From IMG/VR virus record IMGVR_UViG_3300011115_000934, positions 1-64,000 of that record: a DNA stretch of 64,000 bases, one strand, 5' to 3'. This stretch comes from a virus. The position numbers and the translations under genes were made by a program. This document shows positions 25,595 to 33,239 of the stretch, one piece after another. Within the stretch, counting starts at the first letter, position 1. Every line of letters starts with the position of its first letter. The notes beneath the pieces are model-generated. The model saw only the letters and a program-made list of their open reading frames with translations. It was not told the DNA's origin and searched no databases.

Positions 25595-26377
25595 ATGATA
25601 CAAAAAGGACAGAATGTTTTGTCAGAACATGCTAAGAAGAGGTTAGATTTTAAACCTGAACTTAAACAAATTAACTTCCTTGATAGGAGGGTTTATCAAC
25701 GATCAGAAGGAGTATACTACCCTTCAGTTACTTCAATCTTGCAATACATGCCAAAGAATAAGTTCTTTGAAAATTGGATTAAAGATGTAGGACACAACTC
25801 AGATATCATAATGAGAAGAGCCGGAGATGAAGGTACTCAAACTCATAATGCAATTGAAGAGCTATTAGAGGGTAAGGAAATTTCTTGGATGGATGATTAT
25901 GGCAATGCTCGATACAATGAATTAGTATGGGGAATGATTATAAAGTTCAAAGAGTTTTGGGCAGCTGCAAAACCTGAACTAATATTCACAGAAGAGTTTA
26001 CATACTCAGACACATACAAGTACGCTGGAACAGCTGATATAGTTGTAAAGATAAACGGAGAAATTTGGCTTATCGATTTTAAGACATCAAACAGTCTTCA
26101 TAAATCATACGACTTACAGTTAGCAGCTTATGCAAAATCAATCGAAGAAACAAAAGGAATCAAAATTGATAGAACAGCAATTCTTTGGTTGAAAGCAGGA
26201 ACAAGAGGAGAAGATAAAAGTGGTAAAAAGTTACAAGGTAAAGGATGGGAGTTAAAAGTGATTGACGATATAGAAAAGAACTTTGAATTATTCAAATTAA
26301 TCTATAAACTATATGAGCTTGAGCATCCAACAACAGAGCCAAAGTTCACATCATATCCAACTACTATCAAACTTTAG
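25595..26377 (+). CDS. PD-(D/E)XK nuclease, RecB/Cas4-like (260 aa)
   Basis: The catalytic set of the RecB-type nuclease family is visible: His84 in GTQTHNAIEELLEG, Asp148 in YAGTADIVV, the Asp161-x-Lys163 pair in WLIDFKTS, and the QLAAYA motif (Gln175, Tyr179). The family acts as DNA exonuclease in recombination and repair. It is co-transcribed with the primase (1-nt gap), so a role in replication or recombination is likely. No Fe-S cysteine cluster of the Cas4 type is seen. Confidence 0.85.
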   Translation: MIQKGQNVLSEHAKKRLDFKPELKQINFLDRRVYQRSEGVYYPSVTSILQYMPKNKFFENWIKDVGHNSDIIMRRAGDEGTQTHNAIEELLEGKEISWMDDYGNARYNELVWGMIIKFKEFWAAAKPELIFTEEFTYSDTYKYAGTADIVVKINGEIWLIDFKTSNSLHKSYDLQLAAYAKSIEETKGIKIDRTAILWLKAGTRGEDKSGKKLQGKGWELKVIDDIEKNFELFKLIYKLYELEHPTTEPKFTSYPTTIKL

Positions 26378-26380
26378 TAC

Positions 26381-26388
26381 TATTTATT
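26381..26388 (+). promoter_or_regulatory. Putative late promoter TATTTATT
   Basis: CTATTTATTTAA just after the upstream stop, 58 nt before the ATG at 26447. With the host-type promoter beside it, this gap may hold an early plus late promoter pair. Confidence 0.35.
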
Positions 26389-26399
26389 TAATATAACTG

Positions 26400-26430
26400 T
26401 TGCATAATTTAAACATTATGCGTATCTTTA
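26400..26430 (+). promoter_or_regulatory. Bacteroidota-type promoter with inverted repeat in spacer
   Basis: TTGC at 26400-26403, 19-nt spacer, TATCTTTA at 26423-26430 followed by GGTA. The spacer holds GCATAAT-N6-ATTATGC (26402-26408 and 26415-26421), a possible operator. The ATG is 16 nt downstream. Confidence 0.65.
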
Positions 26431-26446
26431 GGTAAATAAAATTAAA

Positions 26447-27355
26447 ATGGGAGGAAACGTATTCGATAGTACAGCACCAATAAAAAAAGAACATATTAAA
26501 CCGACTCTATTAGAGTTCTTTAAGCAGTTCAAAACTATATTTCCAAAAGCAGAACCATTCTTTAGAGAAATGAAAACTTTAGGATCTGTAGGAAAGAAAG
26601 ATTATTCAGGGGATATTGACCTAGCATTGGCTGGGTCGTCCTTTGATAATGTAGAGGATTGGGGACTAGACGAAAAACACGTTCAAGCATTATTTGAAGG
26701 ATTCAAGAAAAGAGCTAGAACATCTTCGGATGATCAGTTAATGAAAAGAGCTGTAATTGTTGCAATAGCACAAAAGATTGCAGAAGCCGATACAGAAATT
26801 ATTGCAGATGTAAAAGGATCTTCTGCAGGAGCTTTATTTCTTTTATTCCCTCAATACGATGAGAATAACGAAGTAGTAGGACAAAACGTTCAAATAGATG
26901 TAAATGTAGGAGACGTTGATTGGTTACAATTTGCATACCACTCAGCCACTTACTCAGGAAACGTAAAAGGGTTACATAGAACACAATTACTTGTATCTTT
27001 ATTCTCTCAGAAAGGATTTACATTCTCTCACAATTATGGAGTAAAGGATAAACAGTCACAAGAGATTGTAGCAAACACACCACAACAGGCAATAGATCTT
27101 TTAAACAAATCATATGATCTAAATTTAGATCGAGATACAATAGGAGATTACTTTAAACTAATGGAAACATTAGAAGCAGGTTTATCTCAACAAGATCTAA
27201 ATAATGTTTACGATACTTATCTAAAAATACTAGATAGTACTAGAGCAGATATACCAGAGGACTTACAACAGTACTGGATTGACAACCAAGAAAGATTAGG
27301 ATTAAAAGGTAAGTTTTTACCCGATAATTCAAATTTAACACAATACAAAGTATAA
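26447..27355 (+). CDS. Pol beta-type nucleotidyltransferase (302 aa)
   Basis: Starts MGGNVFDSTAPIKKEHIKPT, then TLGSVGKKDYSGDIDLAL with Gly46-Ser47 and Asp56-x-Asp58, the GS and DxD signature of the DNA polymerase beta nucleotidyltransferase superfamily; a third acidic site may be in VQIDVNVGDVDW. I recall this type of phage protein from marine T4-like phages. The substrate (tRNA, protein or small molecule) cannot be read. It sits behind a host-type promoter and 1 nt before the 906-aa fusion gene, whose N-terminal domain is also a nucleotidyltransferase. Confidence 0.8.
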   Translation: MGGNVFDSTAPIKKEHIKPTLLEFFKQFKTIFPKAEPFFREMKTLGSVGKKDYSGDIDLALAGSSFDNVEDWGLDEKHVQALFEGFKKRARTSSDDQLMKRAVIVAIAQKIAEADTEIIADVKGSSAGALFLLFPQYDENNEVVGQNVQIDVNVGDVDWLQFAYHSATYSGNVKGLHRTQLLVSLFSQKGFTFSHNYGVKDKQSQEIVANTPQQAIDLLNKSYDLNLDRDTIGDYFKLMETLEAGLSQQDLNNVYDTYLKILDSTRADIPEDLQQYWIDNQERLGLKGKFLPDNSNLTQYKV

Positions 27356-27356
27356 T

Positions 27357-30077
27357 ATGTCAGGAGTAGCAGGAGGAAATAGAATAGAAAGAGGAGATGT
27401 ACAGAGTACGTTTAATAAATACGTAGAAGAAGTTCTAAGTAAAATACCAGGCTTCAAAAAAGCTTCTCTATCAGGATCTGTAAAAGCAGGTTCAAAAGCT
27501 GACTTTGGAGACTTAGATATTATAGTATGGTTTGAGGGAGATGATAAGAGGGAAGTAAAACAACGACTTATTGATGCAGCCCTAGCTCTTCCTCAAAACA
27601 TAATTGTACCTTTCAAATCAGAAAAGTATACAGGTAGAAGATATTACAACTCAGGTGAACTAATCTCAGTACTATACCCAATTGTAGGAAAAGAAGATCA
27701 GTATATACAAGTCGATAACATCATTTCACTTTCAGAAGAGGAACATGCCTTCAAAGGATCATTCTTAGATCTACCGGCAGAAAAGCAAGGAATATTAATA
27801 GGATTAGCAAAAGTAATTCTATTGGAGCAAGATCCACAAGATGTGTTTAGAAGAATGGGTATTTCAAATGTACCTAAACTTAAAAAAGGTGAAGAGTTTG
27901 AATTCAACCTATCATCAGTAAAATTATCTCTTAGAAAAGTTCAACTCGAAGGATTTAAAGAAATAGCAAGAGAAGAAATATGGTCAACAACAGCTTGGGG
28001 TACTATAAAAATACTATTTCAAGGATTTAATATTGACGGATCTTTTGAAGACCTATTAGACGATGTTGCTAGAAAACTTACAAATGCTAGATCTAAAAAT
28101 AGAATAGCAGGTATTTTTAAATCAATGGTATCTGTTAAATCAGGAGAAGTTGGAACAGCTAAAGGAAAAGGTAAAGAAGATGCACTAGAAAAAGTAGCAC
28201 AAACACTTGCAGAAGCATTGGATGATGGATCTGAAGTAGTAGCACTTTATGCTGGAGGATTTAAACCACCACATTTAGCTCACTTTCAAAATGCTAAATT
28301 CCTTTCTACTAAAGCAGATAAGATTGTAATCTTTATTGGACCTAAAATCAGAGAAGGAGTAAAGATTACAGCAGAACAATCAAAAGCAATTTGGGAGATT
28401 TATGCCAAATATTTAAACGTACCAGTAGAAGTTGTTATTAGTAGAGTAACTCCAATTTTGGATACCTATGAATGGATTGATGCAAATCAAGACAAAGTAA
28501 CAGACATTATAACTGGAGCAATGGCTGATGAAATGGGTAAATTCTCAGGTATAGCAAAAAGAAAAGAAAAAGGAGATTACAAAAACGTAGAAGTGAAAGA
28601 GCTTCCAGTAATTGTAGATAAAGAGGACAGCAAATTCTCAGCAACTGATATTAGAAAATCAGAGAAGTTTTTATTAGGAGGTTCGTGGATTCCAAAAGTA
28701 GTATCAAAAGAAGATAAACAAACAATCATAGACATCGTGACACCACAAAAAGAGGATTCAGTAGAAGACAAAATGCTAAGTGCAGTGGATAACGTATTTG
28801 AAAGTTTCTTTCCAAAGAAAACCAAAACAATAAAAGAAGGATCATCAGGAACAGCAATAACACCAGGAGGAGCGATTCCCTCAAAAGATAGAGCTTCTTT
28901 AGAGCATCTTTATGATGACTTAAAACAAACAATAGATCCAGACAAATACACAATAGTATTTAACCAGGATAGAATTGACATCTATATTAAAACATATTCA
29001 GATGTCAGTTTTGATGGAACACCATATCAAAAGCATTTACCAGAACAAGTAGAACAACAGAAGTTTAATTATACACCATACATAGGATCTCTTTTAGAAT
29101 ATATGCTGGATCAAGGAATGAACATCACTCCACTTCCAGAAGTAAAAATAAGATACGACGAACAAGAAGCAGATAACTTCTTTGGTAAAACAGCTTACTA
29201 TGATCCAAATAATAGAGAAGTAATTCTGTACGTAATGGGAAGACATCCAAAAGATGTTTGTAGATCATTCTCTCATGAAATGATTCACCATATGCAAAAC
29301 ATGGAAGGAAGACTTGGAGGATTGGCAGGAACTACCAATACAAATGAAGACGATCGTTTACAGGAAATAGAAAAAGAAGCTTACTTAAAAGGAAACATCA
29401 CATTTAGAAACTGGGAAGACGGTTTAAAAAATAATGATAATAAAGAGGTTATGGCAGAAGGAAAGTACGATAAACTAACAAACATAATCTCCTCAGATAT
29501 ATTCAGAGCTTGGAAAGAGGGAATAGATGCTGGAGAGGATGGAGTGCAGTTTAAAAAAAAGTATAAAGCATTAGGGGGAAAGTTTGATTTAATAGCAACT
29601 CTTGAACAGACTTGGGAAACAGGTAAGATGGAGGTAATGGAACCTACAGGAGCAGGTACAGATAAAAAAGGAGATTTTATTGTCATTGAAATTGATATAG
29701 ATGAAGATCTACTACCAGAAATGTGGGAAGAAATCTCTATGACTTTAAAAGATGTAGTAAGACATGAAATTGAACACCTAACACATAACATAGGAAGTTC
29801 TACATCTAATCCTAATAAAGGAATGGAGGATGATATAGCACAAAGAGACGCTATAAGAGCAGATAGAAGAACGATTCATAAATACTTTAAACTAGACAAA
29901 GAAGTAGATGCAAATCTACAGGGATTGTATTTTAGAGCTAAAAAAGAAAAGAAACCATTTGCAGATGTTGTAAACAGATATTTAGACTCTCAACAAATAA
30001 CTCCAAAACAGAGAGAGGAAGTAAAGGCAATATGGAGAGAAAGATTACCTGCATTAGGTATTAAACAAACATTATAA
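27357..30077 (+). CDS. Four-domain enzyme fusion: NTase + nucleotidylyltransferase + two zincins (906 aa)
   Basis: Domains in order. Residues 1-200: pol beta-type nucleotidyltransferase with Gly40-Ser41 and Asp52-x-Asp54. Residues 290-450: HxGH-type nucleotidylyltransferase (cytidylyl/NMN-adenylyl superfamily) with GGFKPPHLAHF (His306, His309) and SATDIR (428-433). Residues 510-690: zincin with HEMIHH (640-645). Residues 705-906: second zincin with HEIEH (803-807). The linkers hold possible prohead-protease sites: LAE286 before Ala, IKE494 before Gly, MAE701 before Gly. The last two each precede a new domain. I infer a polyprotein cut into separate enzymes. The substrates are unknown; NAD or nucleotide metabolism is possible for the second domain. 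Confidence 0.8.
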   Translation: MSGVAGGNRIERGDVQSTFNKYVEEVLSKIPGFKKASLSGSVKAGSKADFGDLDIIVWFEGDDKREVKQRLIDAALALPQNIIVPFKSEKYTGRRYYNSGELISVLYPIVGKEDQYIQVDNIISLSEEEHAFKGSFLDLPAEKQGILIGLAKVILLEQDPQDVFRRMGISNVPKLKKGEEFEFNLSSVKLSLRKVQLEGFKEIAREEIWSTTAWGTIKILFQGFNIDGSFEDLLDDVARKLTNARSKNRIAGIFKSMVSVKSGEVGTAKGKGKEDALEKVAQTLAEALDDGSEVVALYAGGFKPPHLAHFQNAKFLSTKADKIVIFIGPKIREGVKITAEQSKAIWEIYAKYLNVPVEVVISRVTPILDTYEWIDANQDKVTDIITGAMADEMGKFSGIAKRKEKGDYKNVEVKELPVIVDKEDSKFSATDIRKSEKFLLGGSWIPKVVSKEDKQTIIDIVTPQKEDSVEDKMLSAVDNVFESFFPKKTKTIKEGSSGTAITPGGAIPSKDRASLEHLYDDLKQTIDPDKYTIVFNQDRIDIYIKTYSDVSFDGTPYQKHLPEQVEQQKFNYTPYIGSLLEYMLDQGMNITPLPEVKIRYDEQEADNFFGKTAYYDPNNREVILYVMGRHPKDVCRSFSHEMIHHMQNMEGRLGGLAGTTNTNEDDRLQEIEKEAYLKGNITFRNWEDGLKNNDNKEVMAEGKYDKLTNIISSDIFRAWKEGIDAGEDGVQFKKKYKALGGKFDLIATLEQTWETGKMEVMEPTGAGTDKKGDFIVIEIDIDEDLLPEMWEEISMTLKDVVRHEIEHLTHNIGSSTSNPNKGMEDDIAQRDAIRADRRTIHKYFKLDKEVDANLQGLYFRAKKEKKPFADVVNRYLDSQQITPKQREEVKAIWRERLPALGIKQTL

Positions 30078-30090
30078 AAACAAAAAGGTT

Positions 30091-30681
30091 ATGGGAAATT
30101 TAACAGACTTACTATTAGAAGAATCAGACTTCATACCAAAGTATCGGATATACTGTGATATGGATGGAGTATTGACGGACTTTGAAAAAAGGTTTCTTAC
30201 ACTACTAAGAAAAGAGGGTCCAAAGTATTATTCAAAGGCAGTTATTGCACAAGTAACAAGACCTAAACATTTTCAGAAACTAGAAGGAGACGAAGAGTTT
30301 TATAAATTTATAGACCAGCACATTGGACTAGAATTTTGGTCAGACATGGAATGGATGCCAAATGGAAGAGCATTATGGGACTTTATACAACCATACGGAC
30401 CAAAGCTTTTAACATCACCATCAGAGGATGACACCTCAAGATTAGGAAAAAGATTGTGGGTAAGAAATAACCTAGAACCAGCACCAGAAGTAATTTTTAG
30501 ATTTGGAGATTCAAAGGCGGATTTCGCAAATGAAAATAGTATATTGATAGACGACAAACCTTCCAACCTAGAAGCATTTGCTTCTAAAGGAGGAATAGCA
30601 ATACAATGTAAAGATGGAAACATTTCATCAGTTATAAACGAATTAATACAACTTGGTTATGGCAAAGGAGAGCTTACTTAA
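30091..30681 (+). CDS. HAD-family phosphatase with leader-like N-terminus (196 aa)
   Basis: HAD motifs: DMDGVLTDF (motif I, nucleophile first Asp), LLTSPS (motif II), and SILIDDKPSN (motif IV), with a Lys/Arg in FGDSKADF likely for motif III. It resembles 5'(3')-deoxyribonucleotidases, which would recycle or remove deoxynucleoside monophosphates. The first ten residues, MGNLTDLLLE, precede ESDF and look like the capsid-targeting leaders of neighbouring proteins (LLE site). Overlaps the next gene by 23 nt. The enzyme family is clear, the substrate is inferred. Confidence 0.85.
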   Translation: MGNLTDLLLEESDFIPKYRIYCDMDGVLTDFEKRFLTLLRKEGPKYYSKAVIAQVTRPKHFQKLEGDEEFYKFIDQHIGLEFWSDMEWMPNGRALWDFIQPYGPKLLTSPSEDDTSRLGKRLWVRNNLEPAPEVIFRFGDSKADFANENSILIDDKPSNLEAFASKGGIAIQCKDGNISSVINELIQLGYGKGELT

Positions 30682-31240
30682 AAAAGAATTTACATCCAAA
30701 GATGTTAACAGAGCTAGGAATCTGGTAAAGAAAGATTTTAATGCAAAAACAGTTGATGGTGTTGGATATGCAAAAGCACAAGTAGCATATAAGGAAGGAG
30801 ATATTTGGGAAGAGAGTGGAAGAACTTGGACTATTAAAAACGGTCTTAGACAAAACATTACAAAACTCGATGCAGCTAAAAAGGCTTTTCAGATACCACT
30901 AGCATGTCCAAAATGCCAAAGATCAATGAAACATCACTTAGCACAAAAAATGTATAAAATACATAAAATGTGTTTTGAATGTGTAGTAGATTATGAAGCA
31001 GAACTACGAAATGCAGGATTATACGATGCATACGAAAAGAATATGATGCAGGGAAGTATGAAGGCTTTTGCTAGAGATGTGGAGCAGTGGGTACTTGATA
31101 GCTTAGAATCAGTAGACACTTTTGTTACCGAACAAGGGGATGTGGAGGATTGGAATAACAACAATTCAAAATTTAAAGAACAAATCACAAAGAATCTCCA
31201 GGAATATTTGAAGCATCTAAAAAGCCATATAGATTCGTAA
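30659..31240 (+). CDS. Zinc-finger-like phage protein (193 aa)
   Basis: A treble-clef or zinc-ribbon pattern is visible: CPKCQRSM and, about 20 residues on, CFEC. The rest is helical and charged, with an Asn-rich stretch near the end (WNNNNSK). It overlaps the HAD gene; a TTG at 30653 is in frame but ATG 30659 (Met-Ala-Lys-Glu-Ser) is the natural start. Similar single-ribbon proteins are common in T4-like phages; function unknown, DNA or protein binding likely. Confidence 0.7.
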   Translation: MAKESLLKKEFTSKDVNRARNLVKKDFNAKTVDGVGYAKAQVAYKEGDIWEESGRTWTIKNGLRQNITKLDAAKKAFQIPLACPKCQRSMKHHLAQKMYKIHKMCFECVVDYEAELRNAGLYDAYEKNMMQGSMKAFARDVEQWVLDSLESVDTFVTEQGDVEDWNNNNSKFKEQITKNLQEYLKHLKSHIDS

Positions 31241-31250
31241 TAAGTTTTTC

Positions 31251-31281
31251 TTACTATTTATTTTTAAACAGTAAATAGTAA
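31251..31281 (+). promoter_or_regulatory. Late promoter inside a 10-bp inverted repeat
   Basis: TTACTATTTA (31251-31260) and TAAATAGTAA (31272-31281) are perfectly complementary with an 11-nt loop. The late-type motif TATTTATT is at 31255-31262, in the left arm. The ATG follows 7 nt after the right arm. Confidence 0.55.
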
Positions 31282-31288
31282 TTCACTT

Positions 31289-31423
31289 ATGGCAAAAGCG
31301 GCACCTTCTACGACTAAGATAGAAAAACCTAAAGTAGCAAGACCTGGAGTTCATTCAAAATGTAAAACTTCAAAATTAAAATCTTCTAAGAATTATAAGA
31401 AGCTTTATAACGGACAGGGCTAA
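31289..31423 (+). CDS. Small basic protein (44 aa)
   Basis: Product MAKAAPSTTKIEKPKVARPG then a Lys/Ser-rich C-terminus ending NYKKLYNGQG. Very basic and probably unstructured, suited to binding DNA or a nucleoprotein. I know similar short KxxYxGQG-ending proteins from T4-like phages, without function. It lies behind the hairpin-embedded late promoter and ends 1 nt before the next gene. Confidence 0.6.
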   Translation: MAKAAPSTTKIEKPKVARPGVHSKCKTSKLKSSKNYKKLYNGQG

Positions 31424-31424
31424 T

Positions 31425-31916
31425 ATGAAAACATCACAGTTTATAAATTTTGTCAATAACGAATTTGATATTGAGACTCTTGAATTAATGCAGGGAGTAA
31501 TCAGTAAACGATTAGGCGACTTACAAAATGCAGTAGATGCAGCAGATCCTAGAACAGTAGTACAAGGGTTTAAGAGATACGACCTTCAGGAAATGTTTAG
31601 ACAAATATTAAAAGAGGCAGCAACTAATACTAACGAAGTGATTGAACAGTTTGCACAAACTCGTGAAAAGGGAGCTGAAAAGATTGCAAATAGTGCTAAA
31701 GAAAAAGGTGGGTTAGCTTTACTAACATGGCACCACTTTAAAGTTAAATTGCCGTATTATAAGAAAGCAGCTGAAGGAAAGCTTGATTTTGAAAAAGCAA
31801 AAAAGGAATACGAAGAAACTTATAAAAAGATTTCTCTTAATACAACTCAAATTGAATTTCAAAGAGAAGTAGGAAGATTGGAAGTACTAGGTGAGCTATT
31901 AATTAAGAACAAATAG
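31425..31916 (+). CDS. Helical hypothetical protein (163 aa)
   Basis: All-helical, charged protein. Residues 51-64 (YDLQEMFRQILKEA) hold an internal leader-like helix ending LKE before Ala-Ala, a possible prohead-protease site. No known domain. It ends 1 nt before the GTG start of the flavoprotein gene, so these are co-expressed. It could be an internal head protein or prohead core component. Confidence 0.65.
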   Translation: MKTSQFINFVNNEFDIETLELMQGVISKRLGDLQNAVDAADPRTVVQGFKRYDLQEMFRQILKEAATNTNEVIEQFAQTREKGAEKIANSAKEKGGLALLTWHHFKVKLPYYKKAAEGKLDFEKAKKEYEETYKKISLNTTQIEFQREVGRLEVLGELLIKNK

Positions 31917-31917
31917 T

Positions 31918-32688
31918 GTGATTAAATTAACTGATTTAATAAATGAAATGATGTTGCAAGAAGAGCTGGTTCAATCCGATGCTTGGAAAGCGATACAAAA
32001 AACTATTGACGTTCTTAAGAAAAAAAAGAAAGTACTATTACTAAGTTGTTCAAATAGATACAATTGGGATGACAATGCTATTGATGTTCCAAAATCAAAG
32101 ATGATAGCAATGTACCTTCACAGCCAATTAACAAACAATTCAGTACTAATAGACGTACCAGAACTTAACATCTTTCCTTGTGAAGGAAACGTATCAAGAA
32201 AAGACGGGAATAGTTGCGGAGTACTAAAAGCGGCACTTAAAGACAAAGATAAGAATCCATCAGGACATCACAGATGCTGGGCAAGCTATAATAATCCAAA
32301 AGATGAATTGTGGAAAATCTCAAAAGAATTATTCGAATCAGATGCAGTAATATTTTTCAGTTCAATAAGATGGGGTCAAACAAACATGTATTACCAAAAC
32401 TTAATTGAGAGATTGACTTGGATTGAAAACAGACATACAACTTTAGGAGAGTCAAATCTTATAAAAGATGTTCAATCTGGATTTATATGTGTGGGTCAAA
32501 ACTGGAATGGAGAAGTTGTTAGTGAAACACAAAAAGATGTTCATAAGTTTTATGGGTTTAAACCAAATAATGACTTATATTGGAATTGGCAATACACTAA
32601 AAATGTAAACGACGAGACACAAAAATCATATAAAGCATCGCATAAAAAGTTTATACAGGATACTAAGATACCAGATAACACAAAGTAG
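31918..32688 (+). CDS. Flavodoxin-fold (FMN reductase-like) protein with leader peptide (256 aa)
   Basis: Residues 1-17 (MIKLTDLINEMMLQE) form a leader-like helix with two candidate protease sites (INE10, LQE15). From residue 38 the sequence reads as a flavodoxin-like NADPH-dependent FMN reductase: KVLLLSCSNRYNW (phosphate loop), then VLIDVPELNIFPCEG, DAVIFFSSIRWGQTNMYYQN and the final FICVGQNWNG strand-loop. Family members reduce FMN, quinones or metals with NAD(P)H. Start is GTG at 31918, 2 nt after the previous stop. A redox enzyme with a head-targeting leader is unusual. Confidence 0.75.
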   Translation: MIKLTDLINEMMLQEELVQSDAWKAIQKTIDVLKKKKKVLLLSCSNRYNWDDNAIDVPKSKMIAMYLHSQLTNNSVLIDVPELNIFPCEGNVSRKDGNSCGVLKAALKDKDKNPSGHHRCWASYNNPKDELWKISKELFESDAVIFFSSIRWGQTNMYYQNLIERLTWIENRHTTLGESNLIKDVQSGFICVGQNWNGEVVSETQKDVHKFYGFKPNNDLYWNWQYTKNVNDETQKSYKASHKKFIQDTKIPDNTK

Positions 32689-32691
32689 GGG

Positions 32692-33222
32692 ATGAAAAAG
32701 AGTGTACTAACAGAGTTGATTAGGGAAATTATAAAAGAAGAGTCTAAAGGACTGTGGGCTAATATAAATGCAAAACAAGAAAGAGGAGAAAAGCCTGCTA
32801 GAAAAGGAAGCAAAGCATACAAAGCAGCAGTTAGTGCAGCAAAAAGGATTACAGCAATGAAAGAGATGACTTCTTCTGAACTAGATTCAGTAGAAAGACA
32901 TGCTGATTCAGAATTAGATCCAATTGACATTCAGTTTGGAAACCACTTCTTTGATCGATTAAATGATCCTAGAAACGGTAAAGAAATAACATCAGATGAA
33001 CTAATATCTTTTTTTGACAGATTAGCTAAAAAGAAAGAAGCTTTTATAAGCTTTATTAAAAGGTATCAGGAATTTGTTGTTAAGGACAAAAACAGTAGTA
33101 TTAATATTCCTTTTGTTAGTCAAGTAAATCAAGCACTAGCAAAAACAATAATGAGAAAACCAGGTTTTATGACACCTAATCCAACAATAGCTTTGCAAGA
33201 AAAGCTCACTAAGAAAAAATAA
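32692..33222 (+). CDS. Putative head-packaged phage protein (176 aa)
   Basis: Leader-like start [18 protein letters not shown] with an IKE16 site. Next is [20 protein letters not shown], a basic tag I associate with virion proteins of marine T4-like phages. The C-terminal domain (residues 80-170) carries [31 protein letters not shown] and [14 protein letters not shown], a conserved-looking phage domain of unknown function. It is likely made as a precursor trimmed in the head. Confidence 0.7.
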   Translation: MKKSVLTELIREIIKEESKGLWANINAKQERGEKPARKGSKAYKAAVSAAKRITAMKEMTSSELDSVERHADSELDPIDIQFGNHFFDRLNDPRNGKEITSDELISFFDRLAKKKEAFISFIKRYQEFVVKDKNSSINIPFVSQVNQALAKTIMRKPGFMTPNPTIALQEKLTKKK

Positions 33223-33239
33223 ATTTATATCTTTACAAG

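Noticed and set aside
29381-29791. Minus-strand open frames of 100-170 codons (also at 37211, 30300, 35626)
   Set aside because: They lie wholly inside well-supported + strand genes and have Ser- or Leu-rich, low-information sequences.
33228-33235. TATCTTTA just before the ATG at 33240 as a promoter
   Set aside because: No TTG lies 19-23 nt upstream and the ATG is 4 nt away; it is probably chance in AT-rich DNA.
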